NCBI GenBank assembly: GCA_937931165.1
Contig: CALHCI010000125.1
Span: 1-51,158 of the forward strand
Direction of reading: 5' to 3'
Length of the DNA: 51,158 nucleotides
Source of the DNA: an uncultured Granulosicoccaceae bacterium
GTDB lineage: Bacteria; Pseudomonadota; Gammaproteobacteria; Granulosicoccales; Granulosicoccaceae
Shown here: piece by piece, positions 36,711 to 44,680 of the stretch
Layout of the letters: each line of letters begins with the position of its first letter
Numbering within the stretch: the first letter of the stretch is position 1
Program-made: the position numbers and the translations under genes
The notes under the pieces: model-generated
What the model saw: the letters and a program-made list of their open reading frames with translations, nothing else
Databases searched by the model: none
What the model was told of the DNA's origin: nothing

Positions 36711-36988
36711 ACGATTGAAACTACCAGAACAGCCTGCGTAGAAGTTCAACAGTTAAACAGTGTGCTTTGAATATAAATATATAAGAATCAAAGTCATGCA
36801 CGCCAGCCACACAATAGAAAACATCAGTGTGCATCCAGCCGAAATAAGTCGCGAACACCGCCGCTGATCGAGTTCACAAAAGGACGCAAGAAATCCCTTG
36901 TTGTGACGATACATACCTCGGCAGGTCTGTGTTACCTCGAGTGGAAACTGCGCACTTTTTAACGTTATGTGCCCGGAGGTAACCGGCC
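36711..36988. promoter_or_regulatory. Upstream region of the DUF3131 operon
   Basis: These 278 bp contain an AT-rich stretch (36770-36787) bracketed by the inverted pair CTTTGA (36765-36770) and TCAAAG (36788-36793), a possible operator or promoter element. A minus-strand frame encoding a possible 53-residue single-helix protein (36914-36753) crosses it; GAGGT abuts its ATG. I regard that ORF as unproven. Confidence 0.35.
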
Positions 36989-37600
36989 ATGGTTTCAATT
37001 GCGGCGGCAACGACACTTCAAATGACCAATAAAATATTTAGCGTCGCAACCTTTATTCTGGTTGCATGGCTAGCAGTTACGCTGGTTACTACGTCTAATC
37101 AGGTGGTGGCTATTGAGCGCTCCCTGTCCGGAAAAATCGACTCAAACTACCAGCTGCTCAAAGACCGTCTTGGAACCCTCGAGACTGAGCAACAGTCCGG
37201 TTACCAGGAGGTACTGGCAAGCTTTAAAGAGAGTAACGCCAAACCAAAGGTAGATCCGCAACAGCTGACCAACCTCAAAGCTGAAACCGGAAAGCTCAAA
37301 GCGCAAATCAAAAGCCTGACTCACCTGAAAGATCTCAAAGGCGCGTACCAGCAAGTGCTGGAAGCAGAGCTTGATAAAGCTAACGATGGCGCTGCTGCCG
37401 CTGAAACACTTCTCGGTACCAAAAAAGCCATATGGAAAACCAGCACTCAACATGAATCTGTAAAAGCCCAGCTGCAAGGATTGATGGGACCAATCGATTC
37501 TGTGGCTTCCAAATGGAAATCGGGCGATACGAGCAGTTCTGTGATGCCGATCTACAACGTACTCAAACAAACACTGGCAACTCTCGACACTAAAAAGTAG
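36989..37600 (+). CDS. Single-pass membrane protein with long coiled coil, unknown function
   Basis: This 203-residue protein has a strong ribosome-binding site, GGAGGT, nine bases ahead of ATG. One transmembrane helix (about 17-36) is followed by a largely helical, heptad-like region (about 40-130) rich in Lys, Glu, Gln and Leu, then a further helical tail. Topology is probably N-in with the coiled coil in the periplasm. No family recognised. It is first in a four-gene operon, 15 bp before the DUF3131-like gene, so a structural or scaffolding role for the following enzymes is plausible. Confidence 0.75.
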   Translation: MVSIAAATTLQMTNKIFSVATFILVAWLAVTLVTTSNQVVAIERSLSGKIDSNYQLLKDRLGTLETEQQSGYQEVLASFKESNAKPKVDPQQLTNLKAETGKLKAQIKSLTHLKDLKGAYQQVLEAELDKANDGAAAAETLLGTKKAIWKTSTQHESVKAQLQGLMGPIDSVASKWKSGDTSSSVMPIYNVLKQTLATLDTKK

Positions 37601-37615
37601 TAGGGACACACACAA

Positions 37616-39268
37616 GTGACTAACGAAAAAGAAATACAACAAGAATCTGAAGCGGAAGAAAACTCCGAAAGAAAAACCACTCCCATGGTTGCTGCCTCAG
37701 TGTCAGGTGTTGTCAACAAACTGAAGTCAAGCCTTGCGGAAACTGCTGTTGCCGTTGTGGCGGGTGGTGCAGTCGCATGGTTTTTCATCAACGGCGTGGA
37801 ACAGGACGCGCCAAAAATTGGCGCTGCGATGAGCTCTCCTTCGGCAATTGCTCAACATTCAGCCGTTGATAAATACTCGTGCTCCGATAGCATGAGTGGC
37901 AACGGTGACCAATTGAACTGCCTGATGAAACAAGAGAAAAACATGTGTGCCGTCGGCTCCGGTGAGCTGTGCGAAGAAGACATGGAAATCGCCAATATCG
38001 CCTGGAAATACTTCGAAAATAACTATAACCCGGAAACCGGTCTGGTTAACGCGGTAAACAAGTACCCTTCAACCACCATGTGGGACACAGGGTCAGCACT
38101 GGCGGCCTATATTGCCGCACGTGATTTCGATATCATTTCGCAAAAAGAATTTGACGATTCAATGATGGCGCTGTTGGAAACGATGGCCACTATTGACCTG
38201 TTCGATGAGGCCGCTCCAAACAAGGTGTATAACACCAAAACCCGCAAGATGGTGGACTACGGAAACAAAGAACAACCACTGGGTATTGGCGTTTCAGTGC
38301 TGGATCTGGCGCGGTTAATCTCATGGATGAATACACTCCAGTGCATGCACCCAAAATATTACTCCCCGGTTAACGCCGTGCTCTCGCGCTGGGACTACAG
38401 TCGACTCATCATGAATGAAGAGATGTACGGAATGGCGCGAGACAAAAAAGACGAGAACATCGTCCATCCGCGTCAGGAAGGCCGCCTCGGATACGAACAG
38501 TACGCGGGGAAAATATTCGACCGGGTCGGTTTCAGTGTAGAAACTTCAAGAAGTTACAGTAATAAATTTCGCAGTAACACATCTATCCTTGGAGTCGACA
38601 TCGCCTACGACAGCCGTGATCCTAGGGAGTTTTATGCTAACAACTACGTTGTAACCGAGTCATACGCGATGGATGCGATGGAACTTGGCATTGACGATGA
38701 CAATCGACAGCTTCTGAAAAACATTTTTGATGTGCAGAAAAAACGCTGGCAGGAAACAGGCATTGTGACTGCAATTTCAGAAGATAACATCGATAGAAAG
38801 CCGTACTTCTTGTATAACTCAATCTACAACGCCGGCTTAAAATTTAGTACCACCAATAGTTCAGGTGAAGACTATGATCACCTGAAGGCTACCTCGACCA
38901 AAGCAGCAATTTCAATGGCGCTGTTATTTCCGGAAGATCCGTACAGCCAGGTGTTAATGTCAAGTGTTAGTAGTGCGTATGACCCTGAGGGTGGTTGGTA
39001 TTCCGGCGTTTATGAATCTGGTGCCGGTTACAACGATGTGACCACTGCCAACACAAACGGTGTAATCATGAGTGGTCTTTTGTACAAAAAATATGGCCCG
39101 CTATTTAACCACTGCGATGGATGTGCAAAGCCGCTTGCTATCAAGTCTGATGTTTTAGAAGAGCACAAACTGAAGAAGGAGCGAATGGCACAGAATGCAC
39201 CTCTGGAAAGAATCTCTGAATGTGAGATCTGTGAAATTAAAAAAAGCGCGGCACTTGGAAATCATTAG
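37616..39268 (+). CDS. Membrane-anchored DUF3131-domain protein
   Basis: This 550-residue protein starts at GTG with AGGG ten bases upstream. A charged cytoplasmic N-terminus (1-40) precedes one transmembrane helix (about 41-60), so the bulk is periplasmic. Residues about 120-500 match the DUF3131 pattern as I know it: A-W-K-Y-F-E-N-N-Y-N-P-E-T-G, T-T-M-W-D-T-G-S-A-L-A-A-Y, and near the end G-G-W-Y-S-G-V-Y-E and A-N-T-N-G-V-I. These are features of alpha/alpha-toroid glycan-active enzymes, though activity is unproven. Cysteine clusters flank the domain (four near 85-122, two in H-C-D-G-C, two in C-E-I-C), implying disulfides. Confidence 0.75.
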   Translation: MTNEKEIQQESEAEENSERKTTPMVAASVSGVVNKLKSSLAETAVAVVAGGAVAWFFINGVEQDAPKIGAAMSSPSAIAQHSAVDKYSCSDSMSGNGDQLNCLMKQEKNMCAVGSGELCEEDMEIANIAWKYFENNYNPETGLVNAVNKYPSTTMWDTGSALAAYIAARDFDIISQKEFDDSMMALLETMATIDLFDEAAPNKVYNTKTRKMVDYGNKEQPLGIGVSVLDLARLISWMNTLQCMHPKYYSPVNAVLSRWDYSRLIMNEEMYGMARDKKDENIVHPRQEGRLGYEQYAGKIFDRVGFSVETSRSYSNKFRSNTSILGVDIAYDSRDPREFYANNYVVTESYAMDAMELGIDDDNRQLLKNIFDVQKKRWQETGIVTAISEDNIDRKPYFLYNSIYNAGLKFSTTNSSGEDYDHLKATSTKAAISMALLFPEDPYSQVLMSSVSSAYDPEGGWYSGVYESGAGYNDVTTANTNGVIMSGLLYKKYGPLFNHCDGCAKPLAIKSDVLEEHKLKKERMAQNAPLERISECEICEIKKSAALGNH

Positions 39269-39325
39269 CCCCGGGCAAGGTACGCTGAAAAAGCACAGAC
39301 ATTGAACTAACAGAGCGGTAGTTAC

Positions 39326-39838
39326 ATGGAGTACGTAGACGAATACCCGAACACCAAACCTGCGATATCCAACAATGGATTTTTGTTGTTGGTCGCGATA
39401 TTTCCCGTGCTATTCGCATGGGCGCTAACGCTGCTCATTAAGGCATTTGTGCCGTTTTCAAGCATCGATGCCGATACCGAGTTCGCCACGATTCACGCTC
39501 CGCAACACAACCGCACTATCTCACGAAATTACTCGGTTAATGGTGAAACCAAACAGGACTTTTCGGAAAGACCGCTGTTTTTGGTCGAAGAAAGCAACGG
39601 CGCGATTTACCCTAAAACTGCAGTGTCGCAGAAAGCAGGCCCGTGGTCAGCAAATCTGTATACAGGAGCGCCCGCAGACATTGACTTTCGCATTGTTCTA
39701 ATTGCAGTGACACCGGAAGATAAAGAACAGTTTAACGCGTGGTTCAAGACTGGTGAACAAACCGGCAAGTATCCTGGCTTGCCTCTCTCGGAGTCGATGA
39801 AGGAACTCACTGCAGTTACTGTGAAGGTGTCAGAGTGA
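39326..39838 (+). CDS. Small bitopic membrane protein, unknown function
   Basis: This 170-residue protein has a short polar N-terminus, one transmembrane helix (about 18-41) and a soluble periplasmic domain (about 50-170) without cysteines. The gene starts 57 bp after the DUF3131-like stop, and its TGA overlaps the acyltransferase GTG by four bases (GTGA), so the two are translationally coupled and probably interact. I do not recognise the domain. Confidence 0.72.
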   Translation: MEYVDEYPNTKPAISNNGFLLLVAIFPVLFAWALTLLIKAFVPFSSIDADTEFATIHAPQHNRTISRNYSVNGETKQDFSERPLFLVEESNGAIYPKTAVSQKAGPWSANLYTGAPADIDFRIVLIAVTPEDKEQFNAWFKTGEQTGKYPGLPLSESMKELTAVTVKVSE

Positions 39839-41007
39839 GTAATACAGATACCACTACCAGACAGGCCCCATCTACACGAATGTACTGGCTGGATGGTGCT
39901 CGACTTGCTGCTGCATTTTGTATTATCGGCATACACTCCTCCGCAGATCAGGTAGGACAGGCGTTTGCGGACGCTTTGCCCGGTGAACGTGTGTTCCCGG
40001 TGATGCTGCGTACCGTCTCTGAAATTGCCAGCACCGAATACTTCATCATGGTATCGCTGTTCCTGCTGGCGGTTCGAATGTCTAAAAACGAGTTACCGTA
40101 CTTTTCAAATGTGAAGCAACAGGTACGCAGACTGCTGGTCCCGTTTCTGGTGTGGACAGTGTTTTACGCCTTTTTCAGGTTATACAAAGCGCACCATCTT
40201 GGTTACACAGAGTCAATGTGGAGTGAGATCACACAGTGGCAGAACTGGGTCTATTATCTGACTCTGGGCTGGTCTAACTACCATATGCATTTTTTGCCAA
40301 CGTTGTTTGTACTTATTCTATTTTATCCTATTTACAAACTGGCGATACGAGCCCCGGTGATCGGGCTGGTTGTATTGCCATTGATTTATCTGAACAGCAT
40401 GTTCGGCGGGTTTATCTGGCGCACGTTCGACGACATTATGATTATCGAATCATGGATGCGTGTTGCAAAGTTATTGACCTACACGGGCTATGGATTTGCC
40501 GCCTACGCGTTGTATGGTATCTGGCTCTCCGGCCTGGACAAAAAAACCACTAAAAGCATTTTCGGGTTTGCAATGCTGGCACTGGTGATCGGCTTTTTAA
40601 TCCGCTTGATACACGCACAGGAAATCATCCAGACAGGCAACTTTGGCATCCGCCGCGGTGCAGTCTATATGGGACACTTCCTGTTCCCGTGCTTCATGGT
40701 CATGGCGTTTATGGGCAGTCAGTATTTTCGCTGGCCGGAAAAACTCTCGCAGTGGTCAAAGTACTCGTTTGGCATGTATCTGATGCACCCGGCGTTTTTG
40801 TACATGATTGAAGTCGTGTTGCACGGAAACACCCTGTCACCGACTTCGCTGGTGCTGGTAAAATTTACGTTTGCGGTCACCATGTCGCTGTGCACGGCAG
40901 TGGCGTTCGGCAGAAGTCGATGGCTGGCATGGACCATTGGCCTCGGGAAAATTCCCTGGTTCGAAACCAGAACAACGGCGCAACCGAAAGTGGCAGTCGC
41001 CGGGTAA
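39835..41007 (+). CDS. Acyltransferase 3 family membrane protein
   Basis: This 390-residue protein has about ten transmembrane helices. The N-terminal R-M-Y-W-L-D-G-A-R-L-A-A-A-F-C-I-I-G-I-H block contains the conserved arginine and the histidine used by membrane O-acyltransferases of the OafA/WecH type. The later motif Y-S-F-G-M-Y-L-M-H-P near 315 is also typical. Such enzymes acetylate or succinylate surface polysaccharides, usually taking acyl groups from cytoplasmic acyl-CoA. It is last in the operon and coupled to the small bitopic protein, which may present the glycan acceptor. Confidence 0.85.
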   Translation: MSNTDTTTRQAPSTRMYWLDGARLAAAFCIIGIHSSADQVGQAFADALPGERVFPVMLRTVSEIASTEYFIMVSLFLLAVRMSKNELPYFSNVKQQVRRLLVPFLVWTVFYAFFRLYKAHHLGYTESMWSEITQWQNWVYYLTLGWSNYHMHFLPTLFVLILFYPIYKLAIRAPVIGLVVLPLIYLNSMFGGFIWRTFDDIMIIESWMRVAKLLTYTGYGFAAYALYGIWLSGLDKKTTKSIFGFAMLALVIGFLIRLIHAQEIIQTGNFGIRRGAVYMGHFLFPCFMVMAFMGSQYFRWPEKLSQWSKYSFGMYLMHPAFLYMIEVVLHGNTLSPTSLVLVKFTFAVTMSLCTAVAFGRSRWLAWTIGLGKIPWFETRTTAQPKVAVAG

Positions 41008-41013
41008 CTCGGT

Positions 41014-41064
41014 TATTTAACCAGCCTTTCTATTTAACCAGCGCTTCTATTTAACCAGCGCCTT
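41014..41064. repeat. Three-copy 17-bp tandem repeat spanning the dacB stop codon
   Basis: Three 17-bp units begin TATTTAACCAGC at 41014, 41031 and 41048. The unit at 41048 encodes the last residues (A-L-V-K) of the minus-strand dacB and, with the base before it, its TAG stop; the other two units lie in the 3' region and repeat the same coding-like sequence. It reflects duplication of the gene's last 17 bp. Confidence 0.88.
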
Positions 41065-42321
41065 TATGACCTGCGCAGGCATCGACGCATCCACTGGCTG
41101 ATTAATTAGCACTGCAAAAGGCAACTCACTACCCTGATCGTCGGTCACATAGCCCGCCAGTGTTTTTACTCCGGTCAGCGTACCTGTTTTTGCCATAAAA
41201 CCCGGCTGAATCTCCGGCAACAGATGACGCCAGCGATTAAACTTTTCGACTACCTGCACCAGTTGCACGGCACTTAGTCGATTGTCCGGTGACAGACCAG
41301 CCCCCTCCAACAAAGTAAATGACGACCACTGCAATTCACTGCTCAACAGACTCGCCAGATAGCGCTCAACCAGCTCGAAGTCGGCAGGCCTGCCCGTGCG
41401 CTCGGCAACCAGTGTGAGTATCAGTTGATTGGCAATGAAGTTTGTTGAGTACCTGAGCATACCCTTGATCACTTCACCTAATGTTCGAGTGTTTTTGTGA
41501 ATATAGAGCGGTGTAGTATTTGGTGCAGCGCCCCACTCAATGGTGTTTGCGACTTGCACGCCGTGTTGTTTGAGCAAAGCAAGTAATAGCTCGGCAAAGT
41601 ATTTCTCTGCATACTTTGACGACTGACCGGTATTAACCCGATACTTGCCGGAACGTTGCAAAGCACTGCCGATGGTTTTGGCTATCGGGGCTAGTGGCGT
41701 CTGTGGCTCTGCCGATGTCACCGAATTTCCATCAACGCGAACATTAACTGTGTTGAAGTTTGCCGCGAGTGAGCTGGGCACGGCATCATAGGGATTATCG
41801 GTCGTGGTTGCACCGGGAACCTTAAGATCAGGCTGATACAAATCTGTCTGCAACCGCACAGCCGTGACTTTATTAATACCGGCTGCAACAAGGTTCTCTG
41901 CAATAATAGCAATTTCTTCAGAGATCAGGAACGGATCCCCACCTGCCTTTACCGTCAATACACTACTGGCATTGTCATAATAAAACGATGTGGTAAACCG
42001 GTGCTGTTCACCCCAGTGCTGAAGACATAACCACGCGGTGACCAGCTTAACGGTTGATGCAGGTATGAGTGCCTGATTAGCACGCAATGACGATACAACA
42101 CTACCCCGCTCGTCTAACACAAGATGCGAAGTTTTTGATAGCTGCCGATAATCGGCCAGACCACCCGCCAGACCACCCGCCAGACCACCGGCCAGACCAC
42201 CGGCCAGAACATCGGCAGATAACAGCGTTGGCCAAACACTCCATAACCCTGCTACAACGATAAACGCCAGCTGACGAAACAGTTTGAGAATGCTGATGGG
42301 TAACGGCGGGCAGATTGGCAT
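41047..42321 (-). CDS. dacB: D-alanyl-D-alanine carboxypeptidase/endopeptidase (PBP4 type)
   Basis: This 424-residue periplasmic penicillin-binding protein trims and opens peptidoglycan cross-links. A signal peptide (about 1-35) is followed by four and a half G-G-L-A repeats (about 41-57), an insertion-like stretch not seen in standard PBP4. The catalytic motifs are in order: S-x-x-K in P-A-S-T-V-K-L (about 87-93), S-x-N in R-Y-S-T-N-F (about 290) and K-T-G in M-A-K-T-G-T-L (about 380). The protein is shorter than E. coli DacB (477), mostly in the inserted domain between the first two motifs. It lies 12 bp after the discoidin-domain gene and is probably co-transcribed with it. Confidence 0.9.
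   Translation of the reverse strand: MPICPPLPISILKLFRQLAFIVVAGLWSVWPTLLSADVLAGGLAGGLAGGLAGGLADYRQLSKTSHLVLDERGSVVSSLRANQALIPASTVKLVTAWLCLQHWGEQHRFTTSFYYDNASSVLTVKAGGDPFLISEEIAIIAENLVAAGINKVTAVRLQTDLYQPDLKVPGATTTDNPYDAVPSSLAANFNTVNVRVDGNSVTSAEPQTPLAPIAKTIGSALQRSGKYRVNTGQSSKYAEKYFAELLLALLKQHGVQVANTIEWGAAPNTTPLYIHKNTRTLGEVIKGMLRYSTNFIANQLILTLVAERTGRPADFELVERYLASLLSSELQWSSFTLLEGAGLSPDNRLSAVQLVQVVEKFNRWRHLLPEIQPGFMAKTGTLTGVKTLAGYVTDDQGSELPFAVLINQPVDASMPAQVIKALVK
42155..42211. repeat. In-frame 12-bp tandem repeat inside dacB
   Basis: Four nearly identical 12-bp units (GCCAGACCACCC/G) run from 42155 to 42202, with a partial fifth. They encode G-G-L-A repeats directly behind the signal peptide on the minus strand. 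The unit length is a multiple of three, so copy-number change would alter linker length without breaking the frame. Confidence 0.9.
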
Positions 42322-42333
42322 AGAGTGCGGCGC

Positions 42334-43164
42334 TTATTCAGGAGTCAGATATCCTACATGGAGTTCATGTATTGACCAATACCAGTGGTCGGTGGTGCCA
42401 GTCTGTACGATACGCAATTTACGCAATTCCGTTGGCGGCAGAACTAATCGGGTTATCTCACCGATAGTGGCTGCAGTATACGGGATCACCTCGACTTCAC
42501 CGGAACGCGTGTGACTCTCCAGTCTCACCTCGCGAGCATAGTCTTGCGGGCTGCCGGTTGTATCCATCACAATCTGATTAATCAAGTGCTGATCACCCAT
42601 ATCTATTTCCAGCCACTGACCAACGGACTGTTTCTCACTCGTTGTCCAACGCGTCGTAGCGTTGCCATCCGCTAATGCAGACAGTTGTTTGGTATTTTTA
42701 TTCGAACTGATTGACCAGACACTGCGATCGAGGCGCTTCATCGGTGGACCATACAGGTGCGCCAACGGCCAGCCGGGGCCAATCTCAAAGCAACCGGCAG
42801 CGCCCATATCGACCCGTCCGGGACACCCGTTAACCAGATGCTCATCAGCCGCATCATTAGCGGGCCCGTTGCCACAGGCTATCGTGTTGTAGGGGATTCG
42901 ATTGACTGTCGACCCTTTGCCAAACCGGTCTTCGATATCTACACAGATCTGCCGAACACTTCTGTAAAAACCATCGGGTGCCAACACCGTTTTAGTGCCG
43001 ATGCCGTGATCGTAGTTTGAAGTGTCGCAGTAACAGATGCCATCGACCGCGTAGCTGTCTCTCCAGCCTGGCTTTGGTTCCCATGCAAAAGCATGTGTTA
43101 CAGCAGCAAAACCAATGCTAACTACTATTACAGGTAACAGCTGTTTAGTGTTTAATTGACTCAT
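42334..43164 (-). CDS. Secreted protein with C-terminal discoidin (F5/8 type C)-like domain
   Basis: The 276-residue protein has a signal peptide (about 1-27, ending A-F-A) and a Cys-rich N-terminal domain (about 30-125: C-Y-C-D-T, R-Q-I-C-V-D, N-T-I-A-C-G, G-C-P-G, G-C-F). The C-terminal domain (about 150-270) contains L-A-D-G-N-A-T-T-R-W, G-Q-W-L-E-I-D-M-G and R-K-L-R-I, the standard discoidin beta-sandwich landmarks. Discoidin domains bind glycans or other surface ligands. Twelve base pairs separate it from dacB, suggesting cell-wall targeting. The N-terminal domain is not recognised. Confidence 0.75.
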   Translation of the reverse strand: MSQLNTKQLLPVIVVSIGFAAVTHAFAWEPKPGWRDSYAVDGICYCDTSNYDHGIGTKTVLAPDGFYRSVRQICVDIEDRFGKGSTVNRIPYNTIACGNGPANDAADEHLVNGCPGRVDMGAAGCFEIGPGWPLAHLYGPPMKRLDRSVWSISSNKNTKQLSALADGNATTRWTTSEKQSVGQWLEIDMGDQHLINQIVMDTTGSPQDYAREVRLESHTRSGEVEVIPYTAATIGEITRLVLPPTELRKLRIVQTGTTDHWYWSIHELHVGYLTPE

Positions 43165-43287
43165 AAAAGCATCCGAACATCATGTCGTTCCAGCCCCTAC
43201 TGCAGCAAGGTCTGTGCTTGAAAACCGGTGCAACACACCGCCATCGCGACATCGGGAAATGTCGCCAAACCCGCGTTATACTGAGCC

Positions 43288-44577
43288 ATGAATAAGCAAC
43301 GCACACAAGCCCTGCTAACCGCTATCGACCAGGCCACTGACGATCTCATTGAGCTGACGCAGGCGCTCGTCAGAATTCCAACCCTAAACCCACCCGGAGA
43401 TAACTATCGCGAAATCTGCGAGTTTCTCGATTTGCGCCTGAAAAAAAGCGGCTTCAACACCGAGTTTGTTCGTGCAGTCGATGCACCGGGAGACAATGAT
43501 CGTTACCCGCGCTGGAATATTGTCGCCCGACACGACGGTAGCAACCGCGGCGAATGTGTGCATTTCAATTCACATACAGACGTTGTTGAAGTCGGCAAAA
43601 ACTGGACGGTAGACCCGTTTGCCGCCGACCTCATAGACGGGCGCATATTCGGGCGCGGTACCTGCGACATGAAGGGCGGACTGGCAGCCTCCATTATTGC
43701 CGCTGAGGCATTTATCCGCGTGTATCCGGATTACTCCGGTGCGATAGAGATTTCCGGCACTGCTGACGAAGAGTCCGGAGGCTATGGCGGCGTGGCCTAT
43801 CTGGCTGAGCGAGGCTATTTCGCTACAGACCGCGTGCAACATGTGATTATTCCCGAGCCACTGAACAAAGATCGTATATGCCTCGGGCATCGCGGGGTTT
43901 GGTGGGCGGAAATTGAAACGCACGGCCGAATCGCACACGGTTCCATGCCGTTTCTTGGCGACTGCGCCGTCCGCCACATGGGCGCGGTCATCAATGAAAT
44001 GGAAAAATCCCTGTTTCCGGCGCTGCAACTTAAACGTACAGCCATGCCAGTGGTTCCCGAAGGAGCTCGTCAATCGACGCTGAATATTAACTCGCTCCAT
44101 GGCGGTCAAAGCGAGCAGGAAGACGACTACACCGGTTTACCTTCAGCTTGTGTACCGGACAGTTGCAAAATGATTATCGACAGACGTTTTCTGATGGAAG
44201 AATCCATACCGGAGGTAAAATCGGAAATCACCGAATTGCTCGACAGAGTAAAAGCCAACCGCAGTGACTTCAGCTACGAGATAAACGATTTATTCGAGGT
44301 GCAACCGACGATGACAGATCAGCAGGCCCCTGTGTCCGTTGCCGTCACCGATGCAATAAAATCCGTACTGGGTAAAGCGCCTGAATATGTAGTCTCTCCC
44401 GGCACCTATGACCAAAAGCACATTGATCGCATAGGGCGCATGAAAAACTGTATTGCCTACGGCCCCGGTATTCTGGACCTGGCGCATCAGCCCGATGAAT
44501 ACGTCAGCGTTGACGATATGGTCGATTCTGCAAAAGTCATGGGGCTTTCACTGGTGCAACTATTGAACGCGCAATAG
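43288..44577 (+). CDS. M20-family deacylase (ArgE/DapE type)
   Basis: This 429-residue cytoplasmic dizinc amidohydrolase has its metal ligands visible: H in F-N-S-H-T-D-V-V (about 94), D in R-G-T-C-D-M-K-G-G (about 127), the catalytic/bridging glutamates in T-A-D-E-E-S-G-G (about 161) and a C-terminal ligand H in A-H-Q-P-D-E-Y (about 400). The dimerisation insert lies between. Family members remove acyl groups from acetylornithine, succinyl-diaminopimelate or similar amino-acid derivatives. The housekeeping argE or dapE contexts are absent, so the substrate is undetermined. Confidence 0.85.
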   Translation: MNKQRTQALLTAIDQATDDLIELTQALVRIPTLNPPGDNYREICEFLDLRLKKSGFNTEFVRAVDAPGDNDRYPRWNIVARHDGSNRGECVHFNSHTDVVEVGKNWTVDPFAADLIDGRIFGRGTCDMKGGLAASIIAAEAFIRVYPDYSGAIEISGTADEESGGYGGVAYLAERGYFATDRVQHVIIPEPLNKDRICLGHRGVWWAEIETHGRIAHGSMPFLGDCAVRHMGAVINEMEKSLFPALQLKRTAMPVVPEGARQSTLNINSLHGGQSEQEDDYTGLPSACVPDSCKMIIDRRFLMEESIPEVKSEITELLDRVKANRSDFSYEINDLFEVQPTMTDQQAPVSVAVTDAIKSVLGKAPEYVVSPGTYDQKHIDRIGRMKNCIAYGPGILDLAHQPDEYVSVDDMVDSAKVMGLSLVQLLNAQ

Positions 44578-44680
44578 CCAATTCCGCTGAACATCTCCCA
44601 GATTAGATTGTCTTCACTAATCGTGAATACACGAATTGCTTTGCTAAAATTCCGACGATGATCAGGATACGGCTTCTACC

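Noticed and set aside
36753-37016. 87-codon minus-strand frame overlapping the start of the coiled-coil gene
   Set aside because: GTG start inside a better-supported gene; only its internal 53-codon part is mentioned as a weak possibility.
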